Shown piece after piece: positions 1 to 10,360 of a DNA stretch of 64,000 bases. The DNA is from Eremomyces bilateralis CBS 781.70 (lineage: Eukaryota; Ascomycota; Dothideomycetes; Eremomycetales; Eremomycetaceae). Below the pieces are notes generated by a model. That model made no database searches and was not told the origin of the DNA. It saw only the letters and a list, made by a program, of their open reading frames with translations. The stretch lies in the NCBI RefSeq assembly GCF_010015585.1, contig NW_022985073.1, positions 428,923-492,922 on the forward strand, in the 5' to 3' direction. The position numbers and the translations under genes were made by a program. How positions within the stretch are numbered: position 1 is the stretch's first letter; each line of letters starts with the position of its first letter.

Positions 1-435
1 CTCGCAGAAGACCATCCCTCACGACTGGCGTCGCAGCATGCGCTCGCCGGAGCATATGAAGCAAACGGACAGGTCAAGGAGGCGGTCAAGCTGCTAGAGA
101 GTGTTGTTGCTTTAAAGCGGAAAATTATGGCGGAAGATCACCCTTCGCGAATTGTATCGGAGAGGATGCTGGCTTCCTTCTATAATGATATGCTAAAGAA
201 GCCTGAAACAGGGCAGGCGTCCGTATCTTCTGTTGAAGATCCTGCAGCCGAGGATACTGACGAACGTCAGTTCAACCAAGCACCAGAGGTTCCACCAGCG
301 ATATCAGACAAGAGCAGCGCACCCATTATAGATTCGGATCCGCTACTAACAGACCAAGGACTGAAGTTGAACAGCACTGGGAAAAGAGGACATCTCGTGA
401 GGCGGCTAAGAGGCATTTTATCGAAGGACAAATAA
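1..435 (+). CDS. C-terminal end of a TPR-repeat protein (partial)
   Basis: The frame is open from the first base of the window to a TAA at 433-435, so this is the 3' end of a gene that starts outside. The first 60 or so residues hold two near-identical starts of a kinesin-light-chain-type TPR unit, each with the phrase AEDHPSR about 42 residues apart, which is the usual period of this TPR class. In fungi such repeats often end NB-ARC or patatin-like proteins; that N-terminal part cannot be seen here. The tail after the repeats is acidic, then basic near the end, and has no recognised domain. The TPR identification is firm; the function of the whole protein is unknown. Confidence 0.8.
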   Translation, partial: LAEDHPSRLASQHALAGAYEANGQVKEAVKLLESVVALKRKIMAEDHPSRIVSERMLASFYNDMLKKPETGQASVSSVEDPAAEDTDERQFNQAPEVPPAISDKSSAPIIDSDPLLTDQGLKLNSTGKRGHLVRRLRGILSKDK

Positions 436-1264
436 GTTAGCGTCGGCGTTCTTGTTTCGGCACGTAGGGAATTCTATGTTCGCTAGGAATAGTTAGGCTG
501 CGGCAGCCGCAGGTGGGAACAGCCATAACCTTGGCGTGGGCAATACTGCATATTACTTAAGTTATAATACATTAATATAAGTTACATATCGTACATGCAT
601 AATCATTCCGCATTAGCCAGGCTTGTTCATTGTTCTGGTAGGAAGTACTGACCAGCGTAACGAACTTTGGTAAATTTGTAAGCTACACCAGTCACGTCGT
701 CGATAATGATTTATAACTTGGTAGTTAGACTCTTAAAACCAGATATAGGCCTTTAATAAGTTTTAAATGTAAAATGAGCCCGATGATGGTGCTGTAGTGA
801 AGATGTTCTTACATACTATGAAGGTAGACTCTCCGGAAATCACGCTCGAACGCGGCCATGTTAACGTAATTTTCGTGGTAGGAGCGTCTCGAATATTAAG
901 GAATGGCTACAGTGCAATATTAAGACGGAATTATAGAGATATCAATAAATGTGCAAAGTCTGGCTTGCTCTGAAGTTAAAGTACGAATGGTTTTGCTCGG
1001 CACGCAGGGGTGTCTGGCACACAGGGAGGGAGGTTAATAGAGATCTGAACAGTTTAAATGCATCGAGGTTAGTCGCTACACTCGCCAAACATAAGTAACC
1101 TTCTCGTCCATTTCTGGAAATGGAGCCAGTCACTTCTCCATCACCCATTTCCCATTCTGGAACGGGGCCGGGCATGCATGCAAATACTTGTGTATCGTTG
1201 CCGTTATTACCCTTCATACTAGGAGGTGCACTATCGCTGTCCAAAGCTATAATGCCCTGGATCC
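436..1264. other. intergenic, no gene seen
   Basis: AT-rich spacer between the TPR gene and the end of the amidase relic. Short open frames here have no coding character that I recognise. Confidence 0.5.
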
Positions 1265-3374
1265 CTAGGTTTGGAGCAGATCTACCAGTTCAGATTTCGG
1301 CACAAGATACGGCTTGACCGTATCCCTAACCTTCGCTTTATGTTCAAAAGCATATGCAATTCCAATGAGTTTCTCCGTGAATTTCGATCCGAGGAAACTA
1401 ATTCCAAACCTATATGAGATATGAGTTAGAGATTTCCAAATCGAGAAAATGGCGATCACATACGGTATATTCGGAGCGACATCGAGTAAGCCCCATGAGT
1501 TCCTCACTGTAGACACACTAGCCGGATAGGACCCGAGGGGGACAGTAACGATTGGCGCCCCAACAGTCGCCGCATAGCTGGACGCGAAGTTCGCTGGAAG
1601 AACCACCGCATCTAGATCATCGCGGTCAATGGCACCAAGTAAACCTCCTTTGGCTCCATAATATACGACTTGTTGGTAAGTAGGCCAGAAGCGAGAATCC
1701 GTGTTGTTCCAATCTTGTAGGGCTGCATCCCAAATGCCGGTATCGCGCGTCGGGTAGTCCACAAGAGGGAATGATGCGTAAACTCGCGTAGGACCGCCAA
1801 CGATGTAATGTTGTTTGGGTTGAATGCGAACCAATCGAGATAGTGTTGCAAATTGACGACAAAATCGGCACTGAGAATGCGTAATGGCAACTTTGAGTTT
1901 TGAAATTCCATAGCTGCGGGAAAAGTGGTATCAACAATATTAGCGCCTGCGGAACTTAGGATTTCCAATGCTTGTTCAAACGCTTCAATAATCGGCCCAG
2001 TGGTGTTGTCCGAATGCATGGATATCACATCTCGAGGAACACCTAACTTGGACCCTGAAAGTGCTGAGAGCTTGCACGCCGTAATCTAATCGGGAATTGT
2101 GGAATGGGGCACTGCGGCCGTACAGTTATCATGTGGGTCTGCACCAGCGATTGCTTGCAGAATATGTGCAGCATCTTTGACCGTTTTCGCCAGAGGTCCG
2201 ACAGTGTCTTGATGCTCACTGATTGGGATGACCAGATGCCTAGATGTCAGTCCAACAGCTGAAGCCATATCAGTCTAACTCGTGAAACCGACTTCAATGA
2301 TACACAGACGTACTTGGCTTGATGCCCACCACGTTATTGAACGAAGCAGGCCCTGTGATGGAACCATCAGTTTTGGTACCTAATGAGGCCAGAGCGAGGC
2401 CGAGTCTGCAGAGAAGTCAGAATCACTCCCCAAAGTCAAAAACCGCTCACGTACGCAGAGACTACTCCGCTTCCACTAGAACTGCCCCACGGATCTGCTT
2501 TCGGGGAAATACGGTCCGTAGACCTGACTTCCAAGAGCTGACCAGCCATTACTTGCGTTCAAGGATCGAAAGTTCGCCCACTGAGTAATACTCGTCTTTC
2601 CGATAATGATTGCACCCGCCGCCCGAAGCTTACGCGCAACGGTGGCATCCATGGGCACTTTCGCTCCCGCAAGAGCCCACGAACCAGCTAGAAAACAAGT
2701 CAGCGAGCATGACATGCCGGTAGGTAGAGATTCACCAGTTGCGCCCATCATGTCGTAGGTGGCAATATTGTTCTTGATCAGGATCGGGATTCCATGAAGC
2801 GGCCTGCCCTCATTAGCCGGCCGATTAGTATGTATGCGCCATCATCCTTACCCACGAATAGATCCTGCCGAGCGCTCATCATCCAACATGGCCGCAATAT
2901 CCAGAGCATTAGGGTTCACCTCAGTTACAGCATGAAATGTACTATTGACCTCTGCTATCCGGGAGAGGTACGCCTAGCTCCGGTCATTAGCAAACATTCG
3001 AAAGCTCGTTACCACAAAGACAGGTTTGCGATTGTATCAACGATGAAATAGGGATGGAAATGAATTATTGTTTGCGGATACTATTCTACGAAGAGTGCCT
3101 GGAATAAAATGCTAGAAAACGGAATAGATAGCACTCTGCTTGCGGGATGATACGTACTTTGACAAGATCGACGCTGGTGAATGTGTTGCTTGTAAGGCCA
3201 GCAGTGAGCGTTCAATAGTGGCATCGCTAAGGGTTGGATAGTTTGCTAATATCTTGATCAGTCGAGCACCATTTATTTTTGAGCGATTAACTTACCCACG
3301 GGGTATGACGTTGTGCGGATCCAGCCACTACTTATACCACCGATCAACAACTGGAGGGCCACCAGGAGGACCAT
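1265..3374 (-). pseudogene. amidase-signature enzyme, secreted type, broken
   Basis: Amidase-signature family hydrolase (Ser-cisSer-Lys triad) cutting amide bonds. Start ATG at 3374 gives a signal-peptide-like N-terminus. Predicted introns with good splice sites are 3246-3295, one between about 2952 and 3153, 2804-2851, 2688-2735, 2406-2454, 2259-2313 and 1410-1463; removing them restores family motifs such as GPLHGIPILIKNN, ATAGSWALAG and PFGISFLG. The triad is still readable: Lys in IIGKTSIT, cis-Ser in GSSSGSG, Ser in TDGSITGPA. The reading frame is broken at about four places: a one-base loss near 3197, a one-base gain just before GSSSGSG near 2496, an in-frame TAG near 2087, and a one-base loss near 1771. 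Splice sites and motifs remain intact, so the decay is young, or these are assembly indels. Gene family is certain; substrate unknown. Confidence 0.85.
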
Positions 3375-3809
3375 GATGGCATTTCTGGATTGGTGTCTTT
3401 GTTTCGTTGTAACTGGTGTCTCCTGATGTCCAGATGAAATTGGCAAAAGCTCATACGATGTTGGCCAAAGTTGATAAGAGGTTGCTTGACGGCGAAAATA
3501 GTAGAGTAGATGTTGTGCTGAGTTGGCCGTCATTTGAAGCCACGGGCGCTTCAACACAGACTGGAGCATGGATCAAGAGTCAAACCCGCAGCGTATCACC
3601 ACCAGAGACTCTCTTTTTGCGGCATAGGCAAGTGAGAGTGCTAGCATGTCGCATAGGCTGTCGTGATCCTTAAGAGGGGCGATGATTAATGAGAGATTTA
3701 CGGAGGTTTGTAGCCTTTGCAAGAAGTGAGGTTTGGCCTATGGCGAGGTGATACCGGTCGTCAAACCACAATTTGAATAATTAGCTGGCAGATCCGCGCC
3801 TCGGGCGTA
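3375..3809. other. spacer before transposon, no gene seen
   Basis: No coding segment is recognised. The left flank of the DNA transposon ends with the TA target dinucleotide at 3808-3809. Confidence 0.5.
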
Positions 3810-3867
3810 AGTTCGAATCCCTGCCTGTTGGCCAACCACTTACTTGGCCAGCATCACCATCTTAACC
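3810..3867 (+). repeat. left terminal inverted repeat of the pogo-like element
   Basis: Begins AGTTCGAATCCCTGCC just inside the TA flank and pairs with 5550-5607 at 48 of 58 positions. Confidence 0.9.
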
Positions 3868-4240
3868 GCCATCATGAAACCCGTAATATCTCTACCACTA
3901 CGTAATTATATTGAAAATTCAAACAATAGGAATATTGTACAACGTCTTGGGGAGCGTCTGATATGGTTTTAGCCACGGGAACAGTCTGTTCTAGTAGGGT
4001 ATTTGCCTCTAGAAGCTGTACCGTCTCGTGCACTAGTTTGATCTCTTGAATGTGTGCGAGCTTAACATTAAGATCTATCTGAACCTTCTTCTTGCATTTT
4101 GGGGTTGTAGCGGCATCTAGGCGGGCCTGGAGACTAGGGATTTTCAGATCTGACGCAGCCTGACGCGCCTATAGCACTCCGATTGCTTTGCCTCCTTCCC
4201 TATGTACGACTTGGTCCCTTTCGCCACGCGTGTATTCTTG

Positions 4241-5504
4241 TTAAGAACGCGCAATGCACTTTGTATTTATTTGGGTTTGTAGAGCGTCATCTGGAAGACT
4301 GGGAGGGACTAGTAATGGGGTGCGCGGAGGCGTGTTTGGTGGTGGAATTGAGGATGCGGTTTCAGTAGGCGTAGGCAGTATCACGAACTGGATATTGAGG
4401 CTTTTTGACGGGTCCCACGGTATAAGACCTGCAACCTTCCATCCTGATCTGATTGTACGCTCGATTAGGCATGCCCGACGCGCCTCTGCATAGAGGACAA
4501 TGAACCTTCGTAGTGCCTCGTCGATATATGCGCTTTGTCGGAGGGTCTTGTAGAAGCATTTCAGAGGTGAAAAACAGGCGAGATCGAGAGAGTGAAGGAC
4601 ATGGTAGGTATGCGCAGGTATGTAGACTACAGTCACGCCGTTTATCCTGCATTCTTATAGGAAATCGATGGTTGCGTGGCATCCGGGCTCGTCCCTGAGT
4701 AGGATCCTGTACCGTCGCTCTGCAGTAGTTTCAGGGATGAAAACCGTACGAAGCCATACCAACGCGTGTTTATCTGAAGGTCCATACGTTTGGTGACACC
4801 GCATAATGGAAGTCTGGGGGTTGTTCGGGGAACCAAGCAGCTTGTAGAGACGCGCCTTTCTGGATAACTGTTGGTTTGAGATAGCAACCAGTTGCAGAGA
4901 CTGATTCTAGGATAGAGGACCATTCCCGGTTCTCAGGACTCATGATATAAGCTGTCAACTTCTGCGAGTCTGCGATGACAGTAGTATTAGCATATATTTG
5001 CATTCCAACACCTGCTTCATCCATATTCCATGTATTGAAAGGGTGGACGTCGTACTATGTCTGAACTTGGTGGAAATACGCGTAAAGCCCATTTATTGTA
5101 TCTTATTTTGCAGCCCGACGTCAGACGACATCTAGACTATGTCCAACACACGTCGCAACGCGTGGATTTCGATGTAGAAATCGCGGTACCCAATTCTTTC
5201 CAAGGGGCGTGGAATCTCCTTGAAGCTCTAGAACTCGTGCTGCCATTTCTCGAAGACGTGCGTGGGTAGGGGGGAATCCTTGAGAGCCATTTTCAAGTAT
5301 CCAGTCGACTAAAAACTTCTCCTGTATCGGTGTAAGGCGTTGGTTCGATTGTTGAGCTGTAGAGCGCGATTGCATGCCCTTGAGGCGGTTTTGAAGCGTA
5401 GCTCGATTGACGTTGAATAGGGCCGCAGCTTCGTTTTGTGATTTACATTGACCGGTCTGCAAGGCATTAATAGCCTGTAAGAGTATCTCCTCTGAATTTG
5501 ACAT
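4241..5504 (-). pseudogene. pogo-type DDE transposase relic
   Basis: From ATG 5504 the frame gives a psq-like helix-turn-helix (residues 5-50, with NEAAALFNVNRATLQNRLKG) and the start of a CENP-B-type DNA-binding domain (GFPPTHARLREMA). The DDE domain follows in broken frames: first Asp in NTWNMDEAGVG (about 5030), a second in a degraded LLRDEPGCHAT (about 4690), and the third in the PAHTYHVLHSLDLACF region (about 4600). The frame is interrupted by in-frame TGA, TAA and TAG between 5050 and 5125 and by shifts near 4770 and 4640. The TGA and TAA are explained by C-to-T change of CGA and CAA, the kind of change caused by RIP. The protein cannot be made. Confidence 0.85.
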
Positions 5505-5549
5505 CGCAATATGATATGGTGGTTGAGATATTACACGTTTGGTGATAGT

Positions 5550-5607
5550 GGTGAAAATGGTGATACCGGCCAAGCGGCTGGTTGGCCAACAGGCAGGGGT
5601 TCGAACA
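5550..5607 (-). repeat. right terminal inverted repeat of the pogo-like element
   Basis: Inverted partner of 3810-3867, followed by the TA duplication at 5608-5609. Read on the plus strand it contains CGGCCAAGCGG and GGTTCGAAC, which resemble tRNA-type A and B boxes. Confidence 0.9.
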
Positions 5608-5686
5608 TACCATATTATTTCACGACGACCAGCGCATCTTCCCATCATCATTGCGCGACTTGACACCTTGCCTACTCAACCTCACG

Positions 5687-6835
5687 ATGGACCGTAAGCG
5701 CAAATTAGATGATCCAGTAAGCTCTCACCCTCAAGCGAGCAAAAAGCCCAAGGGCAACGGGGACCTCGACGGAGCTTTCCCAGCCGCAGAACTACAGAAA
5801 TTGTTGGACACGGTCCTTGAGCGCAAAGATGTGTCCGAGTCTATCTTTCAAAGCGCAAAGGATTTAAAGGAGAAGATATCAAGTTCAAGCGCTCTTGCTA
5901 GTCCGAAGGAAGGCCAAAAACAAGAGCAGCCCGACGTGCATCCGCAAGGCATCTCCAAACCTTCCACCCCCAACCTCCCAAAAGCTAGCGCAACAAATAA
6001 AACCCGTCTACCGCCCTTACCGATCATCAAATCCGAAGTACTTCTAGGCCCCATCTTCACGCATTCATCATTTGACGCCATCCGACCGCTCGGAACCGAC
6101 ACCCACACCTACGAACCGCTCGAGTTCCTCGGCGATGTCTACATCGAGCTTGCAGCAACGCGCCTCGTGCACCTACGACCCCGCATCAAAGTCAACCGCA
6201 AATCCTCCATCCGCGAGCTCTGCGTGAAGAACGAGACGCTGGCCACCTTCTCGCGCAAATATGGCCTCGACCAGCGGCTCCGGATCGCCGGTAGCCTAGA
6301 GGACTGGGGGACGAAGGGCACGGAGAAGATCCTCGGCGACGTATTCGAGGCCTATGTTGCGGGCGTGGTCGAAGAGCATGGGTATGCGGTGGCGGAGGCG
6401 TGGCTTTGGGGTTGTTGGGAGCCGTTGCTGGCGGAGAAGCTGAAGGAGGAGTGGACGCAGGCTGGGCAGGACGAGCCGCAGAAGGACGGAACTCAGGATT
6501 TGTTTGAGAAGGATCCGAAGACAGGTTTGGCGCGGTTATTGTTGAGCCCAGGGGTCAAGCTGGACTACATTACCGAGAACGAACAGAAATTTGCGAAGAA
6601 GGGGTTCGTCAAGTACACGGTCAGCTTGTATCTCACGGGATGGGGCTATGTCAAGCAGAAGTTGGGCGTTGGGGTGGATCACTCAGTGAAACTGGCCGGG
6701 ATCGCGGCGGCAAAGGATGCGATGAAGAATCAACGGGACTTTATTTTGGTCGTGAATGCGGAGAAGATTAGGACCGATGCGGAGAGGAAAGCACAGCGGG
6801 AGAGGGAGCTGCAGACATCGAGTTCACAGCTTTGA
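5687..6835 (+). CDS. RNase III family endonuclease with dsRNA-binding domain
   Basis: Double-strand RNA endonuclease of the Rnt1 type, expected to process rRNA, snRNA and snoRNA precursors in the nucleus. The frame is open from 5582, but that upstream start lies inside the transposon end; ATG 5687, starting MDRKRKLDD, follows it and gives 382 residues. The N-terminal 120 residues are charged and low in complexity with a lysine/arginine-rich nuclear-signal-like start. The RNase III domain spans about 120-260: the signature reads YEPLEFLGDVYIE (family NERLEFLGDS) with both Glu and the Asp kept, and the second acidic pair is in ILGDVFEAY. A dsRNA-binding region covers about 285-350. No intron is needed. 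It could be Rnt1 itself or a fungal paralogue. Confidence 0.85.
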   Translation: MDRKRKLDDPVSSHPQASKKPKGNGDLDGAFPAAELQKLLDTVLERKDVSESIFQSAKDLKEKISSSSALASPKEGQKQEQPDVHPQGISKPSTPNLPKASATNKTRLPPLPIIKSEVLLGPIFTHSSFDAIRPLGTDTHTYEPLEFLGDVYIELAATRLVHLRPRIKVNRKSSIRELCVKNETLATFSRKYGLDQRLRIAGSLEDWGTKGTEKILGDVFEAYVAGVVEEHGYAVAEAWLWGCWEPLLAEKLKEEWTQAGQDEPQKDGTQDLFEKDPKTGLARLLLSPGVKLDYITENEQKFAKKGFVKYTVSLYLTGWGYVKQKLGVGVDHSVKLAGIAAAKDAMKNQRDFILVVNAEKIRTDAERKAQRERELQTSSSQL

Positions 6836-7371
6836 TGAGGGATTGTAGAGATTCCTATGTATCGAGGACAGACTCTTGAGAGCATGCCGTGTGGGACAGC
6901 AAGCGATACGCGGTTGGCTAAGGCGGACAGAGGGCCGTGAAATCGATGGGTGCTCAATTACTGGAAGTTCTAACCGTGTCTTCACTTGAATTTCTAGTTT
7001 GTTTTGTCGTGAGATGCTGCTGCTGACATTTGAGTGGTCCATCGGTTATTCCTGCAACATCAAACTGTCAACAGATGGAATGTCCTGCCCAACGAACCAA
7101 TTGCCGTTGATGTAATCCATCCAACCTTGATACAATTATTCCCAATTTTCCAGAGATTCTCGAGACGTGGTGCATACAAGGAAATTCCTATCCTGCCCTT
7201 CTTCTTTTCCCTTTCTCTTCACAATCTTCAACAAGTCAAAGCTCTGCCCGCACTCAGAGTCACCAACTCTGTACTAGCAAGTATCTGACCAATACCCTCC
7301 CAGCGGTATCCATCTTTGCGCTCACCACAATCTCAGCATCTCATAACACCAAACACTTTACCTCCTACACC
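6836..7371. other. intergenic, no gene seen
   Basis: Pyrimidine-rich stretches near 7190-7220 and 7330-7370 resemble a fungal promoter for the decayed frame that follows; nothing else is recognised. Confidence 0.4.
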
Positions 7372-7839
7372 ATGTCCCACACCACTGCCCAAGGCCCCAG
7401 CGCCCTCAAGCTCATCCAGATGGACTAACTGGACATGCTCCTGAGGCAAAGCACGAAGTCCAAACAAATGGACACCTTCAACGTGGTAGCGAAACGCAAC
7501 GCTCACTAGATGAAAAGGTCCTTCAAGGCCGCCAAGCCGTCCCCGAAGTCGAGCAAAACCCCCTCGACTTCACCCGCCATAGCCAAATAGCGTGGCCAGC
7601 CATCCTTCTCTTCGTTCCCACGGACGTCTTCCTCCCCGGGCCTCGCCAAATCCAGCCAGCTGAAGCCCTCTTCCACCCGCTCACCCCTGTCGACCAAGTC
7701 TTCCTCTTCCGGCCCGACCAAGCCCACTGCATCGGCCAAACCCGCCTCGTCCGGCCCCCTCTTCCCATTCGATTGACCGAAGCGGGAAATCTGCAAACTC
7801 ATGTACGACAAAAGCGGCAAGGTAATCCGCGAAGATTAA
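7372..7839 (+). pseudogene. small Lys/Ser/Pro-rich reading frame with five stops
   Basis: From ATG 7372 one frame keeps a consistent composition, rich in Lys, Ser, Pro, Thr and Ala, for 155 codons but contains in-frame stops at 7426 (TAA), 7507 (TAG), 7588 (TAG), 7774 (TGA) and 7837 (TAA). Every one is explained by a C-to-T change from CAA, CAG or CGA, four of them in a CpA context. A pyrimidine-rich leader precedes the ATG. No domain is recognised. It is read as a decayed gene for a low-complexity basic protein; it could also be non-coding DNA of biased composition. Confidence 0.35.
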
Positions 7840-8873
7840 ATCAACCGTCGACCCAGACCTTGGAACACCTGAATGGGTTCGGCGGTGTTGCGCTCGGGAG
7901 CTACCACCTGCAGACCTTGAATAGGGTATTATCCCTTTAGAAACAACGATCTTCGTTAGGGTTGAACATGGTGGGGGTGTCGCTCCACATCGAATCAGGT
8001 TGTTCGACATGGATATATGTACTCTAGGTGCACATTTAGTGTTAGGGATTTGAAGAAATTGTTTTTGCTTTCAGCTTTGAGGCCAGTGCCTCATTATAAG
8101 TGACTGCGGCTTGCCCATCGTCCACCGTGAACATCGTGAACATCGCAAGTGACCTGTATGGCGCTCACTCAAAAAAGATTACACTCCCAGTCTTTCGTTG
8201 CTAGAGATGTGCACATCGTGAGTCACCTGGCTGGTAGTGTACGCTGATGAAATACGGTAGCGCTTTCTGAACGACCCAATCCTCTTGTTTGTATTTCCTT
8301 AAGTCCCTTTTTTGCCTAGCTCTTGAACTGAAACCACACTCCCTGCGATGTATGATCCATTTGACCTTGGGCGACAGAAATCTATCAGCATCAATTAGAC
8401 GCGAAGGAGCATGGCAATTGGCCGAGCGAAAACATGCATATCATGATTAATTACGGCGATGATCATTCTTGCCAACTACAAGAAATTATGCAGATTCATG
8501 TCCACAATATTTGAGGAAGCATTTGTTACGTTCAATTAAAGTTTGGAGGATGATATCACCAAAGATCCCTCCACGTGACGTCCCTTCACAGTGGCATTCC
8601 GCTCCCGTATGGACACTTTGGCACTTTACATTTACGAAACAGAGTGACACCACAAACTCACCGGCTTCGCAACGGTGTGTTGAGTGGCAATGTATCCTTT
8701 GAATTCTCCAATATGATATCCACTTCCCTCCTCCTCCAATAATACGTTCCTTACCAACTCCTCCAGCAACTTCCAAGTTCCATCCACTCCCGATGACCAG
8801 CACATCCCAAGAGCGCGATTGCAGCCTATAACACCCCGTCCCCAACCGATCTTTTGAATACGGCCATTGGATC
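7840..8873. other. intergenic, no gene seen
   Basis: About 1 kb with no recognised coding segment; it includes the promoter of the derlin gene. Confidence 0.5.
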
Positions 8874-9791
8874 ATGGCAGACTTCTTTGCAGGCGGTATA
8901 GGTGGCGGCGAGGGAATCGGTGGATTCCCTTTGGAGCAATGGTTCTTCGAGACGCCGGTATGCACACGCTGGTGGACAACTGCAACTGTTATTACGAGCG
9001 TTCTCGTGCAATGTCACGTCCTCACACCTTTCCAACTATTCTACAGCTACCGAGCCGTATTTCATAAGAGCCAGGTATGATCTCCGAGCCATATTTGCTC
9101 GTCCAGTTGCTAACCGCGGAGCAGTACTGGCGTTTGATATCCACCTTCCTCTACGTTGGCCCCATCAACCTCGACCTCCTCTTCCACATCTTCTTCTTGC
9201 AGCGCTATTGCCGGTTCCTAGAAGAATCCTCCGGTCGATCTGCAGCGCACTTCGCGTGGCTGATGGCGTACGCATCCATCACCCTTCTATGCATCGCACC
9301 CTTCTTCTCCATTGCGTTCCTCGGATCGGCGCTGTCCAGCACACTGGTTTATATCTGGAGTCGGCGGAACCCGGATTCTTTGTTGAGCTTCCTTGGCCTG
9401 ATCGTGTTCCGAGCGCCCTTTCTGCCATGGGTGTTGATCGCGTTCGGCGTCATTTTCTCGAACACGGTGCCCAAAGACGAGGTCTGCGGTATTGCCGTAG
9501 GACACGGTAGGTCGATCTAGTTGGACGATTGCAGGGAGCTAGTGCTGACATCATTTAGTTTGGTATTATTTCAACGACATCTACCCGCGACTGCATAATG
9601 ACCATAGACCACTCGATCCTCCGCAGTGGTGGGTTCGATTGTTCGAGGGCGATCCGCAAGAGCATGGGGAGGAACCGACTCTAGATGACCTCGTTCCGGA
9701 GGCCAATGTAGATGCTGCGACAGCGAATCAGGGCGACGGTAATCTTAGACGGCGCAATCCTGGTGAAGAAGAAGTTCCCACCGATGCATAG
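8874..9791 (+). CDS. derlin (Der1-like ER membrane protein)
   Basis: Rhomboid pseudoprotease of the ER membrane that helps pull misfolded proteins out for degradation (ERAD). Exons 8874-9074, 9125-9506 and 9559-9791, with 50 and 52 nt introns, give 271 residues. The protein has the derlin plan: a short N-terminus before the first membrane helix (WWTTATVITSVLVQCHVL), the conserved WR motif in YWRLISTFLYVGP, several further hydrophobic helices, and the GHVWYYFNDIYPR region followed by a charged cytosolic tail that mentions no SHP box I can be sure of. Second-exon start and third-exon phase restore family order exactly. Whether it is Der1- or Dfm1-like is not settled. Confidence 0.88.
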
Positions 9792-10360
9792 AAACGCATC
9801 CATAGACGAAATGAGACCTTTTCTTGTATACAAGCCTTGCGACTAGTATCCTGCGATGTACAGATCGAGTGATGTATGTGCATCTAATTCTGGAACCTCA
9901 CAACCACTCAATCGTTGGCATAACTGCCTGCACTCGATGGTGAGATATTGGTGACAGATGGACCGCCAGGTCTGGTATTCTCGTTGTTTGGTTTCCCGAA
10001 AATTGCCAGTACAACACATAATTCCTCTCCAGAGATCCAGAGATCTACCTATTAGTGCTGCTGCTAAACATGGGATGTGTCGTTATTCCTCGTTATGCCC
10101 TCCGCAATTCAGCCCTATGGAGCAAGGGCCAGGCAAGGGTCCTGAGCCTCACAACAACCGAAGCTGATGCGTTGCATTTCTCCAGCTCAAGCTCTAGAAG
10201 ATCCATATATGATTTTACAATCTGCAGGAACTTTCCATGCCATCCGAGAGCGCATTATATATAGTACGGAATAGATTTCCCATGCTTTCCCATTATCCAT
10301 GAAGGGTCCGCTAGTGTAATTCGCGCATAGGCTCACCGCGGAGACTGGGCACGGCAGAAG
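9792..10360. other. intergenic, no gene seen
   Basis: Spacer between the derlin and swf1 genes with no recognised feature. Confidence 0.5.

Larger units (their letters stand above)
3810..5607 (-). mobile_element. pogo/Fot1-like DNA transposon, complete ends, dead transposase
   Basis: A 1798 bp Tc1/mariner-superfamily element. Its ends are inverted repeats of about 58 bp (48 of 58 bases match), flanked on both sides by TA, the target site of this superfamily (3808-3809 and 5608-5609). The interior carries a minus-strand pogo-type transposase relic. Length, TA duplication and a CENP-B/psq-like N-terminal helix-turn-helix plus DDE domain all fit the fungal Fot1/Pot2/Tan1 group. It sits in the upstream region of the RNase III gene, whose ATG is 79 bp beyond the right end. 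Confidence 0.9.

Noticed and set aside
5582-5686. Upstream in-frame start for the RNase III gene
   Set aside because: The first 26 bases lie inside the transposon end, and the extra residues have no family similarity; ATG 5687 is more natural.
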